From Mycobacterium arosiense ATCC BAA-1401 = DSM 45069 (lineage in GTDB: Bacteria > Actinomycetota > Actinomycetes > Mycobacteriales > Mycobacteriaceae): DNA of 64,000 nt. Below are positions 36,109-44,379 of the stretch, piece after piece. The translations under genes and the position numbers were made by a program. The stretch covers positions 16,032 through 80,031 of the forward strand of contig NZ_MVHG01000018.1 in NCBI RefSeq assembly GCF_002086125.1, written 5' to 3'. Each line of letters begins with the position of its first letter. The stretch's first letter is position 1. Under the pieces are notes generated by a model that searched no databases, was not told where the DNA came from, and saw nothing but the letters and a program-made list of their open reading frames with translations.

Positions 36109-37620
36109 CTAACGGTGGATTTTCCACACCGGGTCGTCGCACTCGACACCTTGGGCGGCCAACTGGCGCTTGCGCACCTTGAACGTCACCGTCCGCGGTA
36201 GTTCGGCGCTGATCCGCACGTACGACGGCCATTGCTTGGGTCCCAAATCCGGCTGCTCGGCCAAAAAGGCGCGGAACTTCTCGTCGTCGAACTCGGTGCC
36301 CGGCGCCATCACCAACGCCGCCATCACCTGGTCGCCGACCCTGGGGTCGGGGACGGGGTACACCGCGACCTCGGTGACGTCGGGGTGGCGCAGCAACACC
36401 CGCTCGATCGGGGCGGCGCCCAGGTTTTCGCCGTCGACCCGCATCCAATCTCCCAGCCGCCCAGCAAAATACGCGTAGCCGGCGTCGTCGCGGTAGGCGA
36501 GATCACCGCTGTGGTACAACCCGCCGGCCATCCGCTCGGCTTCGGCCGCCTCGTCGTTGTAGTAACCCTCGAAACGCCCCGGCCCCGCCGTGTTGACCAG
36601 TTCCCCGACCACGCCGGGCGGGCAGGACGCCCCGGTATCGGGATCGATGATGTCGATGCCCTGCGGAAGCGGGCCCAGTGAACCCGCCGGTGTATCCGGG
36701 GTGCGCGCGATGGCCACCCCGCCCTCGGTGGAACCGAACCCGTCCTGCACCACGCAGCCGAACCTCCGGCCGAAGCGCTCGATGTCGTCGGGGACGCCCT
36801 CGTTTCCGTACACCGCTCGCAGCGGATTGTCGGCATCGTCGGGCCGCTCGGGCGTGGCGAGCACATACGACAGGGGCTTGCCCACGTAGTTGGCATAGGT
36901 GGCGCCGTAGCGACGGACGTCGACGATGAAATTGGAAGCGGAGAACTTGCGCCGCAAGGCCATTGAGCCCTCGCAGGCCGCCGCCACCGCCCAGCCGACC
37001 AACACCGCATTGGAATGAAACAGCGGCATCGACACGTAGCATACGTCGTCACGGCCCAAGCCGAAGCGCTGTGTCATCGTCACGCCCGCGATTGCCACCT
37101 TGCCGTGGCTGCACTTGACCGCCTTGGGCTCGCCGCTGGTGCCCGAGGTGAAGATCAACATGAACAGGTCCGCCGGCGAGGCCGCCCGAAACGAGATCGG
37201 GGCGTCGCGATGTGCGGCGACCTCGTCGGCCCACTCGGGCGAATCGGCGTTCAGGTGCGCGATATCACCCAGCGTCTCAGACGAGTTCGAATCGGCCAGC
37301 ACCAATTGGCAATCGGCCCGGGTGATGTCGCGGTGCAGCGCCTCGCCGCGGCGCACCGGGTTGAGCCCCACCGGCACGATGCCCGACATGCCCGCCGCCA
37401 CCAGCATCGCCGAGAAGAACGGGGTGTTCTCCAACAGCACCCCGACATGCGGCGGCCGGGCGGGGTCGAGCCGCGCCCGCAGCGTCGCGGCGATCGCGGC
37501 ACCCTGCTGCAGGTGGGCGCGCCAGCTGGTGAACGAGTCCTCGAAGTAGATACCGCGATCGTCGATCTCGGTCAGCGGCGCCAGCAGCTTGGTGACCGTC
37601 AGGTCGTCGGCGAGTTCCAT
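36109..37620 (-). CDS. fadD17: Steroid C24-acyl-CoA synthetase FadD17
   Basis: A 503-residue acyl-CoA ligase, close to the 502 residues in Mtb. FadD17 activates C24 acids (5-carbon side chain), while FadD19 handles C27 acids. The AMP-binding loop is FTSGTSGEPKAVKCSHG around 157, then SMPLFHSNAV and DGFGSTEGGV. The C-terminal adenylation lysine is in PRTVTFKVRK. It is the last gene of fadE26-fadE27-fadD17, 5 bp after fadE27. Confidence 0.93.
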   Translation of the reverse strand: MELADDLTVTKLLAPLTEIDDRGIYFEDSFTSWRAHLQQGAAIAATLRARLDPARPPHVGVLLENTPFFSAMLVAAGMSGIVPVGLNPVRRGEALHRDITRADCQLVLADSNSSETLGDIAHLNADSPEWADEVAAHRDAPISFRAASPADLFMLIFTSGTSGEPKAVKCSHGKVAIAGVTMTQRFGLGRDDVCYVSMPLFHSNAVLVGWAVAAACEGSMALRRKFSASNFIVDVRRYGATYANYVGKPLSYVLATPERPDDADNPLRAVYGNEGVPDDIERFGRRFGCVVQDGFGSTEGGVAIARTPDTPAGSLGPLPQGIDIIDPDTGASCPPGVVGELVNTAGPGRFEGYYNDEAAEAERMAGGLYHSGDLAYRDDAGYAYFAGRLGDWMRVDGENLGAAPIERVLLRHPDVTEVAVYPVPDPRVGDQVMAALVMAPGTEFDDEKFRAFLAEQPDLGPKQWPSYVRISAELPRTVTFKVRKRQLAAQGVECDDPVWKIHR

Positions 37621-37625
37621 CGCGC

Positions 37626-38723
37626 CTAAGCGGGCGTCTCCGCCAGCTCCCGGCCGATCCGCCGCAGCTGACCGGTGGCGCCGCCGAGGGCGAACTCGGT
37701 CTCCTTGGCGGCCAGGAAGTAGCGATGCGCGGGGTGATCGGTGTCGACGCCGACGCCGCCGTGCACGTGCACGATGGTGTGCGCCACCCGGTGACCGGCG
37801 TCGGCGGCCCAGAACGCCGCACTGGCGACGTCGATTTCGGCGGCGATGTCCTCCGAGACCCGCCAGGCCGCCTGGGTGAGCGTGAGCCGCAGCCCCTTCA
37901 CGTCGATGTAGCCGTCGGCCAGCCGCTGCGACACCGCCTGGAAGCTGCCGATCGGGCGGTCGAACTGCTCACGCTCACGCGCGTATTCGGCCGTCATCTG
38001 CAGGCCACGCTCGAGCACCCCGAGCTGAAAAGCGCTGCGGCCCAAGGTCCTAAGTGTCCCGAGCCACGTCACCACCTCGGGGCCCCCGACGCGGCGGCTG
38101 TCGTCCACCTCGGTTCCCTCCAGCGCGAGGTGCCCCACGCTGCCCAGGCCCGTGGTTTGCAGCGCGGTCACCGTGACGCCCGGGTCGTCGGCCGCGACCA
38201 GGAAAACGGCGGTGCCCGAGTCCGTTTCGGCCGGGACCAGGAATGCGTCGGCCACCGGTCCGAATCCGACCTGGGTGCGGGTCCCGGTCAGCCGGTAGCC
38301 GGCGCCCGCCCCGGACGCGCGCACCGGCCCCTCGCCCATCTCACCGTCGAGGGCGACGCTGAGCGTTTTCTCGCCGTTGACCACCGGCACACCCCAGTTT
38401 TGTTGCAGCCCTTCGGAGCCGAACCGGGCCAGCGCTCCGGCGCCCAATACCACCGACTCCAGGTAGGGCACGGCGGCCAGCTGGTGCCCCAGCGCAACCA
38501 GGATCGCGATCTGCTCGAGCGCGCCGAAGCCGTCACCGCCCAGCGATGTAGCCGACGCGCTGCCCAGGATGCCGGCGTCGATCAGCTTTCGCCACAGCTC
38601 GCGGTCGAAGCGCTGATCGAGCCCGTCGAGCTCACGCTGGTGTTCGGGTGTGCATACCGAGTCCACGATGGTGTCGACCAGGTTGCCGAGGTCGTGCGCC
38701 GCTTCGGTGGTGGTGAAATCCAT
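37626..38723 (-). CDS. fadE27: Acyl-CoA dehydrogenase FadE27 (ChsE5)
   Basis: A 365-residue acyl-CoA dehydrogenase-like subunit. FadE26 (ChsE4) and FadE27 (ChsE5) form an alpha2beta2 enzyme that oxidises 3-oxo-cholest-4-en-26-oyl-CoA and shorter side chains in the first beta-oxidation step. Visible are the REQFDRPIGSFQAVSQ FAD-contacting helix and HVHGGVGVDTDHP. The loop between residues 130 and 160 (GEGPVRASG) is unlike typical enzymes. It starts 24 bp after the fadE26 stop. Confidence 0.93.
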   Translation of the reverse strand: MDFTTTEAAHDLGNLVDTIVDSVCTPEHQRELDGLDQRFDRELWRKLIDAGILGSASATSLGGDGFGALEQIAILVALGHQLAAVPYLESVVLGAGALARFGSEGLQQNWGVPVVNGEKTLSVALDGEMGEGPVRASGAGAGYRLTGTRTQVGFGPVADAFLVPAETDSGTAVFLVAADDPGVTVTALQTTGLGSVGHLALEGTEVDDSRRVGGPEVVTWLGTLRTLGRSAFQLGVLERGLQMTAEYAREREQFDRPIGSFQAVSQRLADGYIDVKGLRLTLTQAAWRVSEDIAAEIDVASAAFWAADAGHRVAHTIVHVHGGVGVDTDHPAHRYFLAAKETEFALGGATGQLRRIGRELAETPA

Positions 38724-38747
38724 GACGTCCGTCCTTTACGTAGCGGC

Positions 38748-39926
38748 TCAGCGGTTCCGGGGCAGGCCGAGGGCGACCATGCCGATGATGTCGCGCTGCA
38801 CTTCGTTGGTGCCGCCGCCGAACGTCAGGATCAGGCAGGCCCGATGCATCCGCTCGACCCGGCCTGATAGCTTCGCGCCCGGCGAATTCTGGCGCAACGT
38901 CGCCGCGGTACCCAGCACCTCCATCAGCAGCCGGTAGGCCTCCGTGGCCAGCTCGGTGCCGTACACCTTGGCCGCCGACGCATCGGCGGGCGAGAGGGCT
39001 TCGGTTGTGGCCGAGGCCAATTCCCAGTTGATCAGCTTGAGAACTTCGGCCTTGGCGTGCACCCGGGCCAGATTGATCTGCACCCATTCGGAGTCGATCA
39101 ACCGCGCCCCGCCGGCGTCCTTGGTGTTTTGCGCCCATTCGCGAACCTCACGCAGCGCCAAAAAGATCGGTTGCGGCGAGACCAGTGCCACCCGCTCGTG
39201 GTTGAGCTGGTTGGTCACTAACTTCCAGCCGCCGTTCTCCTCGCCGATCAGGTTGCTCACCGGGACGCGGACGTCGGAGTAATAGGTCGCGCTGGTGTCC
39301 ACCCCGGCCATGGTGTGCACGGGCGTCCAGGAGAAACCTTCGGCGGTCGTCGGGACGGTCAGCATCGAGATGCCGCGGTGTTTCTTGGCGTCGGGGTTGG
39401 TGCGCACCGCTAGCCACACCCAGTCCGCATACGCGATCAGGCTCGTCCACATTTTCTGGCCGTTGATGACGTAGTCGTCGCCGTCGCGCACCGCGGTGGT
39501 GCGCAGGTTGGCCAGGTCCGTGCCCGCGCCGGGCTCGGAATAGCCGATGGAGAAGTGCAGTTCGCCGGCCGCGATCTTCGGCAGGAAGAACTTCTTTTGT
39601 TCCTCGGTGCCGAACGCCATGATGGTGGGCGCCACGCTGTTGATGGTCAAGAACGGCACCGGCACGCCCGCGATGGCGGCCTCGTCGGTGAAGATCAGCG
39701 AATCCATCGGAGAGCGGTCCTGGCCGCCGTACTCCTTGGGCCAGTTCAGGGTGAGCCACCCGTCCTTGCCCATCTGCGCGACGGTGTCGCGGTACGCGCT
39801 GCCCGTCCCGACCTCGCCCTCCGTCGAGGTCAGCGCCTCACGGCGCTCGGGAGTCATCAATGCGGTGAAGTACGACCGCAGCTCGCGGCGCAGCTCCTCT
39901 TGTTCCGGGGTGTAACTGATGCGCAT
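38748..39926 (-). CDS. fadE26: Acyl-CoA dehydrogenase FadE26 (ChsE4)
   Basis: A 392-residue acyl-CoA dehydrogenase that pairs with FadE27. SIGYSEPGAGTDLANLRT near residue 125 is the flavin/substrate loop, and LTFGGGTNEVQRDIIG the C-terminal motif. The ATG at 39926 gives the Mtb N-terminus MRISYTPEQEELRRELR; an upstream ATG at 39992 would add 22 residues with no family support. It heads the three-gene operon, divergent from fdxD, with a KstR box about 90 bp upstream. Confidence 0.94.
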   Translation of the reverse strand: MRISYTPEQEELRRELRSYFTALMTPERREALTSTEGEVGTGSAYRDTVAQMGKDGWLTLNWPKEYGGQDRSPMDSLIFTDEAAIAGVPVPFLTINSVAPTIMAFGTEEQKKFFLPKIAAGELHFSIGYSEPGAGTDLANLRTTAVRDGDDYVINGQKMWTSLIAYADWVWLAVRTNPDAKKHRGISMLTVPTTAEGFSWTPVHTMAGVDTSATYYSDVRVPVSNLIGEENGGWKLVTNQLNHERVALVSPQPIFLALREVREWAQNTKDAGGARLIDSEWVQINLARVHAKAEVLKLINWELASATTEALSPADASAAKVYGTELATEAYRLLMEVLGTAATLRQNSPGAKLSGRVERMHRACLILTFGGGTNEVQRDIIGMVALGLPRNR

Positions 39927-40016
39927 TTCAGCCGTCCTTAAATCAACGACGTTCGGAGTAACAAGCCTCGTCACAGGCCGCAGCTCGACCAACGGCTACC
40001 CGTTCGCCTTCCCGGT

Positions 40017-40030
40017 TGTAACACGTTCTA
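40017..40030. promoter_or_regulatory. KstR operator between fadE26 and fdxD
   Basis: TGTAACACGTTCTA fits TnnAACnnGTTnnA. It is 90 bp upstream of the fadE26 ATG and 108 bp upstream of the fdxD GTG. It is the only KstR box for the fdxD-hsd4A-mce4 direction within the window. Confidence 0.87.
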
Positions 40031-40138
40031 GTCTGGGAATCCAGCGAGCGTTTCCCCAGAGGTGTCAGGGTCCTATGGTGGACCTACATGTTGATGAGGC
40101 GAGTCCTCTAGGTGAAAACCAGGTTCAAGGAGGGTGCT

Positions 40139-40351
40139 GTGCGGGTGATCGTGGACCGTGACCGGTGCGAAGGTAACGCAGTGTGCTTGGGAATCGCCCC
40201 GGATATCTTCGACCTGGACGACGAGGACTACGCCGTGGTGAAGCTCGACCCGATTCCCGCCGATCAGGAGCAGCTGGCCGAGCAGGCGATCGCCGAATGC
40301 CCGCGCGCGGCACTTCTGCGCGGCGACGAATCTTCGGCCCGGCGCGCGTAA
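40139..40351 (+). CDS. fdxD: 3Fe-4S ferredoxin FdxD
   Basis: A 70-residue ferredoxin with the 3Fe-4S pattern C-x5-C (CEGNAVC) and a distal CP (AECPRAAL). It donates electrons to sterol P450s such as CYP125 and CYP142. GTG at 40139 gives the Mtb N-terminus MRVIVDRDRC and has AAGGAGGG upstream; an ATG-less extension to 40112 adds 9 residues without support. It is slightly longer at the C-terminus than the 63-residue Mtb form. It is followed by hsd4A after 25 bp. Confidence 0.93.
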   Translation: MRVIVDRDRCEGNAVCLGIAPDIFDLDDEDYAVVKLDPIPADQEQLAEQAIAECPRAALLRGDESSARRA

Positions 40352-40376
40352 CCCCGAAACTAGAGGTATTCATAAA

Positions 40377-41288
40377 TTGACTAGCAGCACGAACGCGATC
40401 GATCTCTCCGGAAAGGTCGCGGTGGTGACCGGTGCAGCCGCGGGTTTGGGACGCGCCGAGGCGCTCGGCCTGGCCCGCCAGGGCGCGACCGTCGTGGTCA
40501 ACGACATCGCCGCCGCGTTGGACGCCTCCGACGTCATCGACGAGATCAATTCCGCCGGGTCGAAGGCCGTCGCCGTGGCCGGCGACATCAGCGAACGCGC
40601 CACCGCCGACGAACTGGTTGCTCAGGCCGACTCCCTGGGTGGCCTCGACATCGTGGTGAACAACGCCGGGATCACCCGCGACCGGATGCTGTTCAACATG
40701 TCCGACGAGGAGTGGGATCTCGTCATCGCCGTGCACCTGCGCGGTCACTTCCTGCTGACCCGCAACGCGGCGACCTACTGGCGCTTGAAGGCAAAGGACG
40801 CAGGCGGTCAGATCTTCGGGCGGATCGTCAACACCGCGTCGGAGGCCGGGTTGGTCGGTCCGGTGGGGCAGGCGAACTACGGCGCTGCCAAGGCGGGCAT
40901 CATCTCGCTCACCCTGACGGCCGCACGGGCGCTGAGCCGCTACGGCGTGTGCGCCAATGCCATCTGTCCCCGCGCCCGCACCGCGATGACGGCCGACGTG
41001 TTCGGCGCCGCACCCGAGGTGGGAGCGGGCGGCGTCGACCCCCTGTCGCCCGAGCACGTGGTCAGTCTGGTGAAGTTCCTGTCGTCCCCGGCGGCCGCCG
41101 AGGTGAACGGCCAGGTGTTCATCGTCTACGGTCCACAGGTGACATTGGTCGCTGCGCCGACCGTGGAGCAACAATTCAGCGCCGACGGCGCCGCTTGGGA
41201 CCCTGCGCGGCTGAGTTCGACGCTCCAGGATTACTTTGCTGGCCGTGATCCTGAGCACAATTTCTCGGCCACCGCGTTGATGCAATAA
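40377..41288 (+). CDS. hsd4A: Hsd4A, 17-beta-hydroxysteroid / 3-hydroxyacyl-CoA dehydrogenase
   Basis: A 303-residue SDR of the MFE-2 type that oxidises the beta-hydroxyacyl-CoA intermediates of the sterol side chain. TGAAAGLGRAEAL begins near residue 19, NNAGITRDRML near 95, and YGAAKAG carries the catalytic Tyr and Lys near 168. It is a paralogue of the SDR at 547-1452. TTG at 40377 is the likely start; the ribosome site (TAGAGG) is weak. It is followed by 242 bp without a gene before yrbE4A. Confidence 0.9.
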   Translation: MTSSTNAIDLSGKVAVVTGAAAGLGRAEALGLARQGATVVVNDIAAALDASDVIDEINSAGSKAVAVAGDISERATADELVAQADSLGGLDIVVNNAGITRDRMLFNMSDEEWDLVIAVHLRGHFLLTRNAATYWRLKAKDAGGQIFGRIVNTASEAGLVGPVGQANYGAAKAGIISLTLTAARALSRYGVCANAICPRARTAMTADVFGAAPEVGAGGVDPLSPEHVVSLVKFLSSPAAAEVNGQVFIVYGPQVTLVAAPTVEQQFSADGAAWDPARLSSTLQDYFAGRDPEHNFSATALMQ

Positions 41289-41345
41289 TAGCCGCCGACG
41301 GGCTGGTCGATCAGGGGGAAATCGCCAGGTAGAACGTGTGTCAGT

Positions 41346-41359
41346 TTGACACGTGTCAA
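41346..41359. promoter_or_regulatory. 14-bp perfect palindrome upstream of yrbE4A
   Basis: TTGACACGTGTCAA is perfectly symmetric. A degenerate outer element (TGTGTCA at 41338-41344) repeats its right half. It is unlike the KstR box and suits a GntR, TetR or MarR dimer. It lies about 50 bp upstream of a good promoter. Confidence 0.6.
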
Positions 41360-41409
41360 GTGCTTCTGACCTGCCGAATTAACGGATCGGATAAAACAGG
41401 TGCTGTTCA

Positions 41410-41440
41410 TTGACATGGTCAACTTCTTCTGGATTAATAT
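41410..41440 (+). promoter_or_regulatory. SigA-like promoter upstream of yrbE4A
   Basis: TTGACA at 41410-41415 and TAATAT at 41435-41440 (spacing 19, or 18 to TTAATA) form a near-consensus housekeeping promoter. It is rare to see such AT-rich elements in this DNA. The yrbE4A start follows 90 bp later. Nothing else is recognisable in 41289-41530. Confidence 0.6.
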
Positions 41441-41530
41441 GATCCGGCTCACACCGAGCCACACGCGACCGTAGACGATGCAAAGGCCGGACATAGAATT
41501 CGCCGAGACCAGACCGAGGGGGGAACCGCG

Positions 41531-42295
41531 TTGAGGGAACAACTCGCGGTTCCCGCCCGCGCCGTCGGCGGATTTTTCGAAATGATGATGGATACCGGCC
41601 GGGCGGCGTTGCGCCGGCCGTTCCAATTCGGTGAGTTTCTCGATCAGACGTGGATGATCGCTCGCGTGTCGCTGGTGCCCACGCTGTTGGTATCCATCCC
41701 GTTCACCGTCCTGGTGGCCTTCACCCTCAACATCCTGCTCCGCGAGATCGGCGCCGCCGACCTGTCCGGCGCCGGGACGGCGTTTGGCACCATCACCCAG
41801 CTGGGCCCGGTGGTGACCGTGCTCGTTGTGGCCGGCGCCGGCGCCACCGCGATCTGTGCCGACCTCGGCGCCCGCACCATCCGCGAGGAGATCGACGCGA
41901 TGCGGGTGCTGGGCATCGACCCGATCCAGCGGCTGGTGGTGCCGCGTGTGTTGGCCTCCACGGTGGTGGCGCTGCTGCTCAACGGGCTGGTGTGTGCCAT
42001 CGGTCTCTCCGGCGGTTACGTGTTCTCCGTCTTCCTGCAGGGCGTCAACCCCGGTGCCTTCATCAACGGATTGACCGTGCTGACCGGGCTGCGTGAGCTG
42101 GTGCTGGCCGAAGTCAAGGCGCTGCTGTTCGGTGTGATGGCCGGCATGGTGGGCTGCTACCGCGGCCTGACCGTCAAGGGCGGCCCCAAGGGCGTCGGCA
42201 ACGCGGTCAACGAAACGGTGGTCTACGCCTTCATCTGTCTGTTCGTGATCAACGTGGTGATGACCGCCGTCGGCGTGCGAATCTCGGCGAAGTGA
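41531..42295 (+). CDS. yrbE4A: Mce4 transporter permease YrbE4A
   Basis: A 254-residue MlaE-type permease, the same length as in Mtb, with about six membrane segments. The conserved loop GARTIREEIDAMRVLGIDPIQRLVVPR (split here: EEIDAM and GIDPIQ) contacts the ATPase MceG, which is not in the window. With YrbE4B it forms the inner-membrane channel of the cholesterol importer. TTG at 41531 is chosen because it gives the Mtb length and starts just before QLAVPARAVGGFFEM; GAGGGGGGAA lies upstream. Confidence 0.94.
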   Translation: MREQLAVPARAVGGFFEMMMDTGRAALRRPFQFGEFLDQTWMIARVSLVPTLLVSIPFTVLVAFTLNILLREIGAADLSGAGTAFGTITQLGPVVTVLVVAGAGATAICADLGARTIREEIDAMRVLGIDPIQRLVVPRVLASTVVALLLNGLVCAIGLSGGYVFSVFLQGVNPGAFINGLTVLTGLRELVLAEVKALLFGVMAGMVGCYRGLTVKGGPKGVGNAVNETVVYAFICLFVINVVMTAVGVRISAK

Positions 42296-42314
42296 CGAAA
42301 CAAATGAGCACGCA

Positions 42315-43157
42315 ATGAGTTACGACGCCACCCTGCGCTTCCGCAGGCTGTTCACCCGGCTGCAAGAGCCGGTCGACGACTTCGGCGAGCAGGCGTTGTT
42401 CTACGGGCAGACCATGCGGTATGTCCCCAATGCGCTCACCCGCTACCGCAAGGAGACCATTAGGCTGATCGCCGAGATGACGATGGGTGCCGGGGCCCTC
42501 GTCATGATCGGCGGCACGGTCGGTGTGGCGGCCTTTTTGACCCTGGCCTCCGGTGGTGTCATTGCCGTGCAGGGCTATTCGTCGCTGGGCAACATCGGCA
42601 TCGAGGCGCTGACCGGATTCCTCTCGGCGTTCCTGAACGTCCGGGTCGTCGCACCGGTGATCGCCGGCATCGCGCTGGCGGCCACCATCGGTGCCGGTGC
42701 CACAGCGCAATTGGGAGCCATGCGGGTTTCCGAGGAGATCGACGCCGTGGAATGCATGGCGGTGCACTCGGTGTCCTACCTGGTATCAACGCGCCTGATT
42801 GCCGGGCTCATCGCGATCATCCCGCTGTACTCGCTGTCGGTGCTGGCCGCGTTCTTCGCCGCCCGCTTCACCACGGTCTACATCAACGGGCAGTCAAAGG
42901 GCCTCTACGACCACTACTTCAATACCTTCCTGATCCCGTCGGACCTGCTGTGGTCTTTCCTGCAAGCCATCGTGATGTCCATCGCGGTCATGCTCGTCCA
43001 TACCTACTACGGCTACAACGCCCGCGGCGGCCCGGTCGGCGTGGGCATCGCGGTCGGCCAGGCCGTGCGGACGTCGCTGATCGTGGTGGTCGTCATCACC
43101 TTGTTCATCTCGCTCGCTGTATACGGGGCGTCCGGTAACTTCAACCTCTCCGGATAA
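42315..43157 (+). CDS. yrbE4B: Mce4 transporter permease YrbE4B
   Basis: A 280-residue MlaE-type permease, the heterodimeric partner of YrbE4A. Hydrophobic helices are clear from residue 55 on; the coupling loop is RVSEEIDAVECMAVHSVSYLVSTR in two parts (SEEIDAVECM near 139). The C-terminal half contains TYYGYNARGGPVGVG. The ATG at 42315 follows yrbE4A by 19 bp. No anomaly is seen. Confidence 0.94.
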   Translation: MSYDATLRFRRLFTRLQEPVDDFGEQALFYGQTMRYVPNALTRYRKETIRLIAEMTMGAGALVMIGGTVGVAAFLTLASGGVIAVQGYSSLGNIGIEALTGFLSAFLNVRVVAPVIAGIALAATIGAGATAQLGAMRVSEEIDAVECMAVHSVSYLVSTRLIAGLIAIIPLYSLSVLAAFFAARFTTVYINGQSKGLYDHYFNTFLIPSDLLWSFLQAIVMSIAVMLVHTYYGYNARGGPVGVGIAVGQAVRTSLIVVVVITLFISLAVYGASGNFNLSG

Positions 43158-43176
43158 GAGGACCGCTTAATAGGAC

Positions 43177-44379
43177 ATGGTGAACACAGACGCGCGACGC
43201 ACAACCGTCCGGCTGGCAGCAGCGGTGCTGGCCGGCCTGATGGTAGCTTTCGCCGTACTGACCTACCTTTCCTACACGGCGGCCTTCGCGTCAATCGACA
43301 CCGTCACGGTGTCGGCGCCCCGGGCCGGGCTGGTGATGGAGAAGGGCGCCAAGGTCAAGTACCGGGGCATCCAGATCGGCAAGGTCGAAACCATCGAGTA
43401 TTCCGGGGACCAGGCGCGGCTCACGCTAGGGATCAACAGCGACGCCCTGCATTTCATTCCGTCCAACGCGGCGGTGCACATCGCGGGTAACACCATCTTC
43501 GGCGCCAAGGCGGTGGAATTCGTTCCGCCCCAAGCGCCGTCACGCACGTCGCTGCGCCCGCAGGCGCATGTCGCGGCCTCTTCGGTGCAGCTGGAAGTCA
43601 ACACGTTGTTCCAGTCGTTGATGGACCTGCTGCACAAGATCGACCCCGTCGAACTCAACGGGACGCTGAGCGCGTTCGCGGAAGGTTTGCGCGGTCACGG
43701 CGACGACCTGGGCGGCACCTTGTCGGGCCTGAACACCCTGACGCGCCAGGCCAACCCGAAGCTGGCCGCCCTGCAGGAGGACTTCCGCAGGACCGGGGTG
43801 GTGGCCAACGTGTACGCCGACGCGGCGCCCGATCTGACCACCGTCATCGACAACCTGCCGACGATCAACAAGACGGTCGTGGACCAGCAGAAGAACCTCA
43901 ACGACACGCTGTTGGCCACCATCGGCCTGTCGAACAACGCGTATGACACCCTGGCCCCGGCCGAACAGGATTTCATCGACACGATCAACCGGCTGCGGGC
44001 CCCGCTCAAAGTGACCGCCGACTACTCGCCGGAATTCGGCTGCCTGTTCGCCGGAATCGAGCGCGGTATCAAGGAATTCGCGCCACTGCTGGGCGTCCGC
44101 AAGGCGGGCCTGTTCACGTCGTCGAGCTTCGTGCTGGGCGCGCCGTCGTACACCTATCCGGAATCGTTGCCGATCGTGAACGCCTCGGGTGGTCCGAATT
44201 GCCGCGGGTTGCCTGACATCCCGACCAAGCAGACCGGCGGCTCGTTCTACCGGGCGAAGTTCCTGGTGACCGACAACGCGAACATTCCCTACGAGCCGTT
44301 CACCGAACTGCAGTTCGACGCACCGTCGACGTTGCAGTTCTTGTTCCACGGAGCCTTCGCGGAACGGGATGACTTCTGA
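43177..44379 (+). CDS. mce4A: Mce4A substrate-binding protein
   Basis: A 400-residue MCE protein: one N-terminal membrane anchor (residues 12-33), an MlaD/MCE beta-barrel domain (about 40-120, with RAGLVMEKGAKVKYRG and IGKVETI) and a long helical domain thought to form the periplasmic tunnel with Mce4B-F. It contributes to cholesterol import and is required for growth on cholesterol in Mtb. The ATG at 43177 has AAGAGG 20 bp upstream, so initiation may depend on coupling. The stop overlaps mce4B (TGATG). Confidence 0.94.
   Translation: MVNTDARRTTVRLAAAVLAGLMVAFAVLTYLSYTAAFASIDTVTVSAPRAGLVMEKGAKVKYRGIQIGKVETIEYSGDQARLTLGINSDALHFIPSNAAVHIAGNTIFGAKAVEFVPPQAPSRTSLRPQAHVAASSVQLEVNTLFQSLMDLLHKIDPVELNGTLSAFAEGLRGHGDDLGGTLSGLNTLTRQANPKLAALQEDFRRTGVVANVYADAAPDLTTVIDNLPTINKTVVDQQKNLNDTLLATIGLSNNAYDTLAPAEQDFIDTINRLRAPLKVTADYSPEFGCLFAGIERGIKEFAPLLGVRKAGLFTSSSFVLGAPSYTYPESLPIVNASGGPNCRGLPDIPTKQTGGSFYRAKFLVTDNANIPYEPFTELQFDAPSTLQFLFHGAFAERDDF

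Noticed and set aside
43600..43607. AACACGTT inside mce4A resembling a KstR box
   Set aside because: It lies in coding sequence and its outer bases do not fit TnnAACnnGTTnnA.
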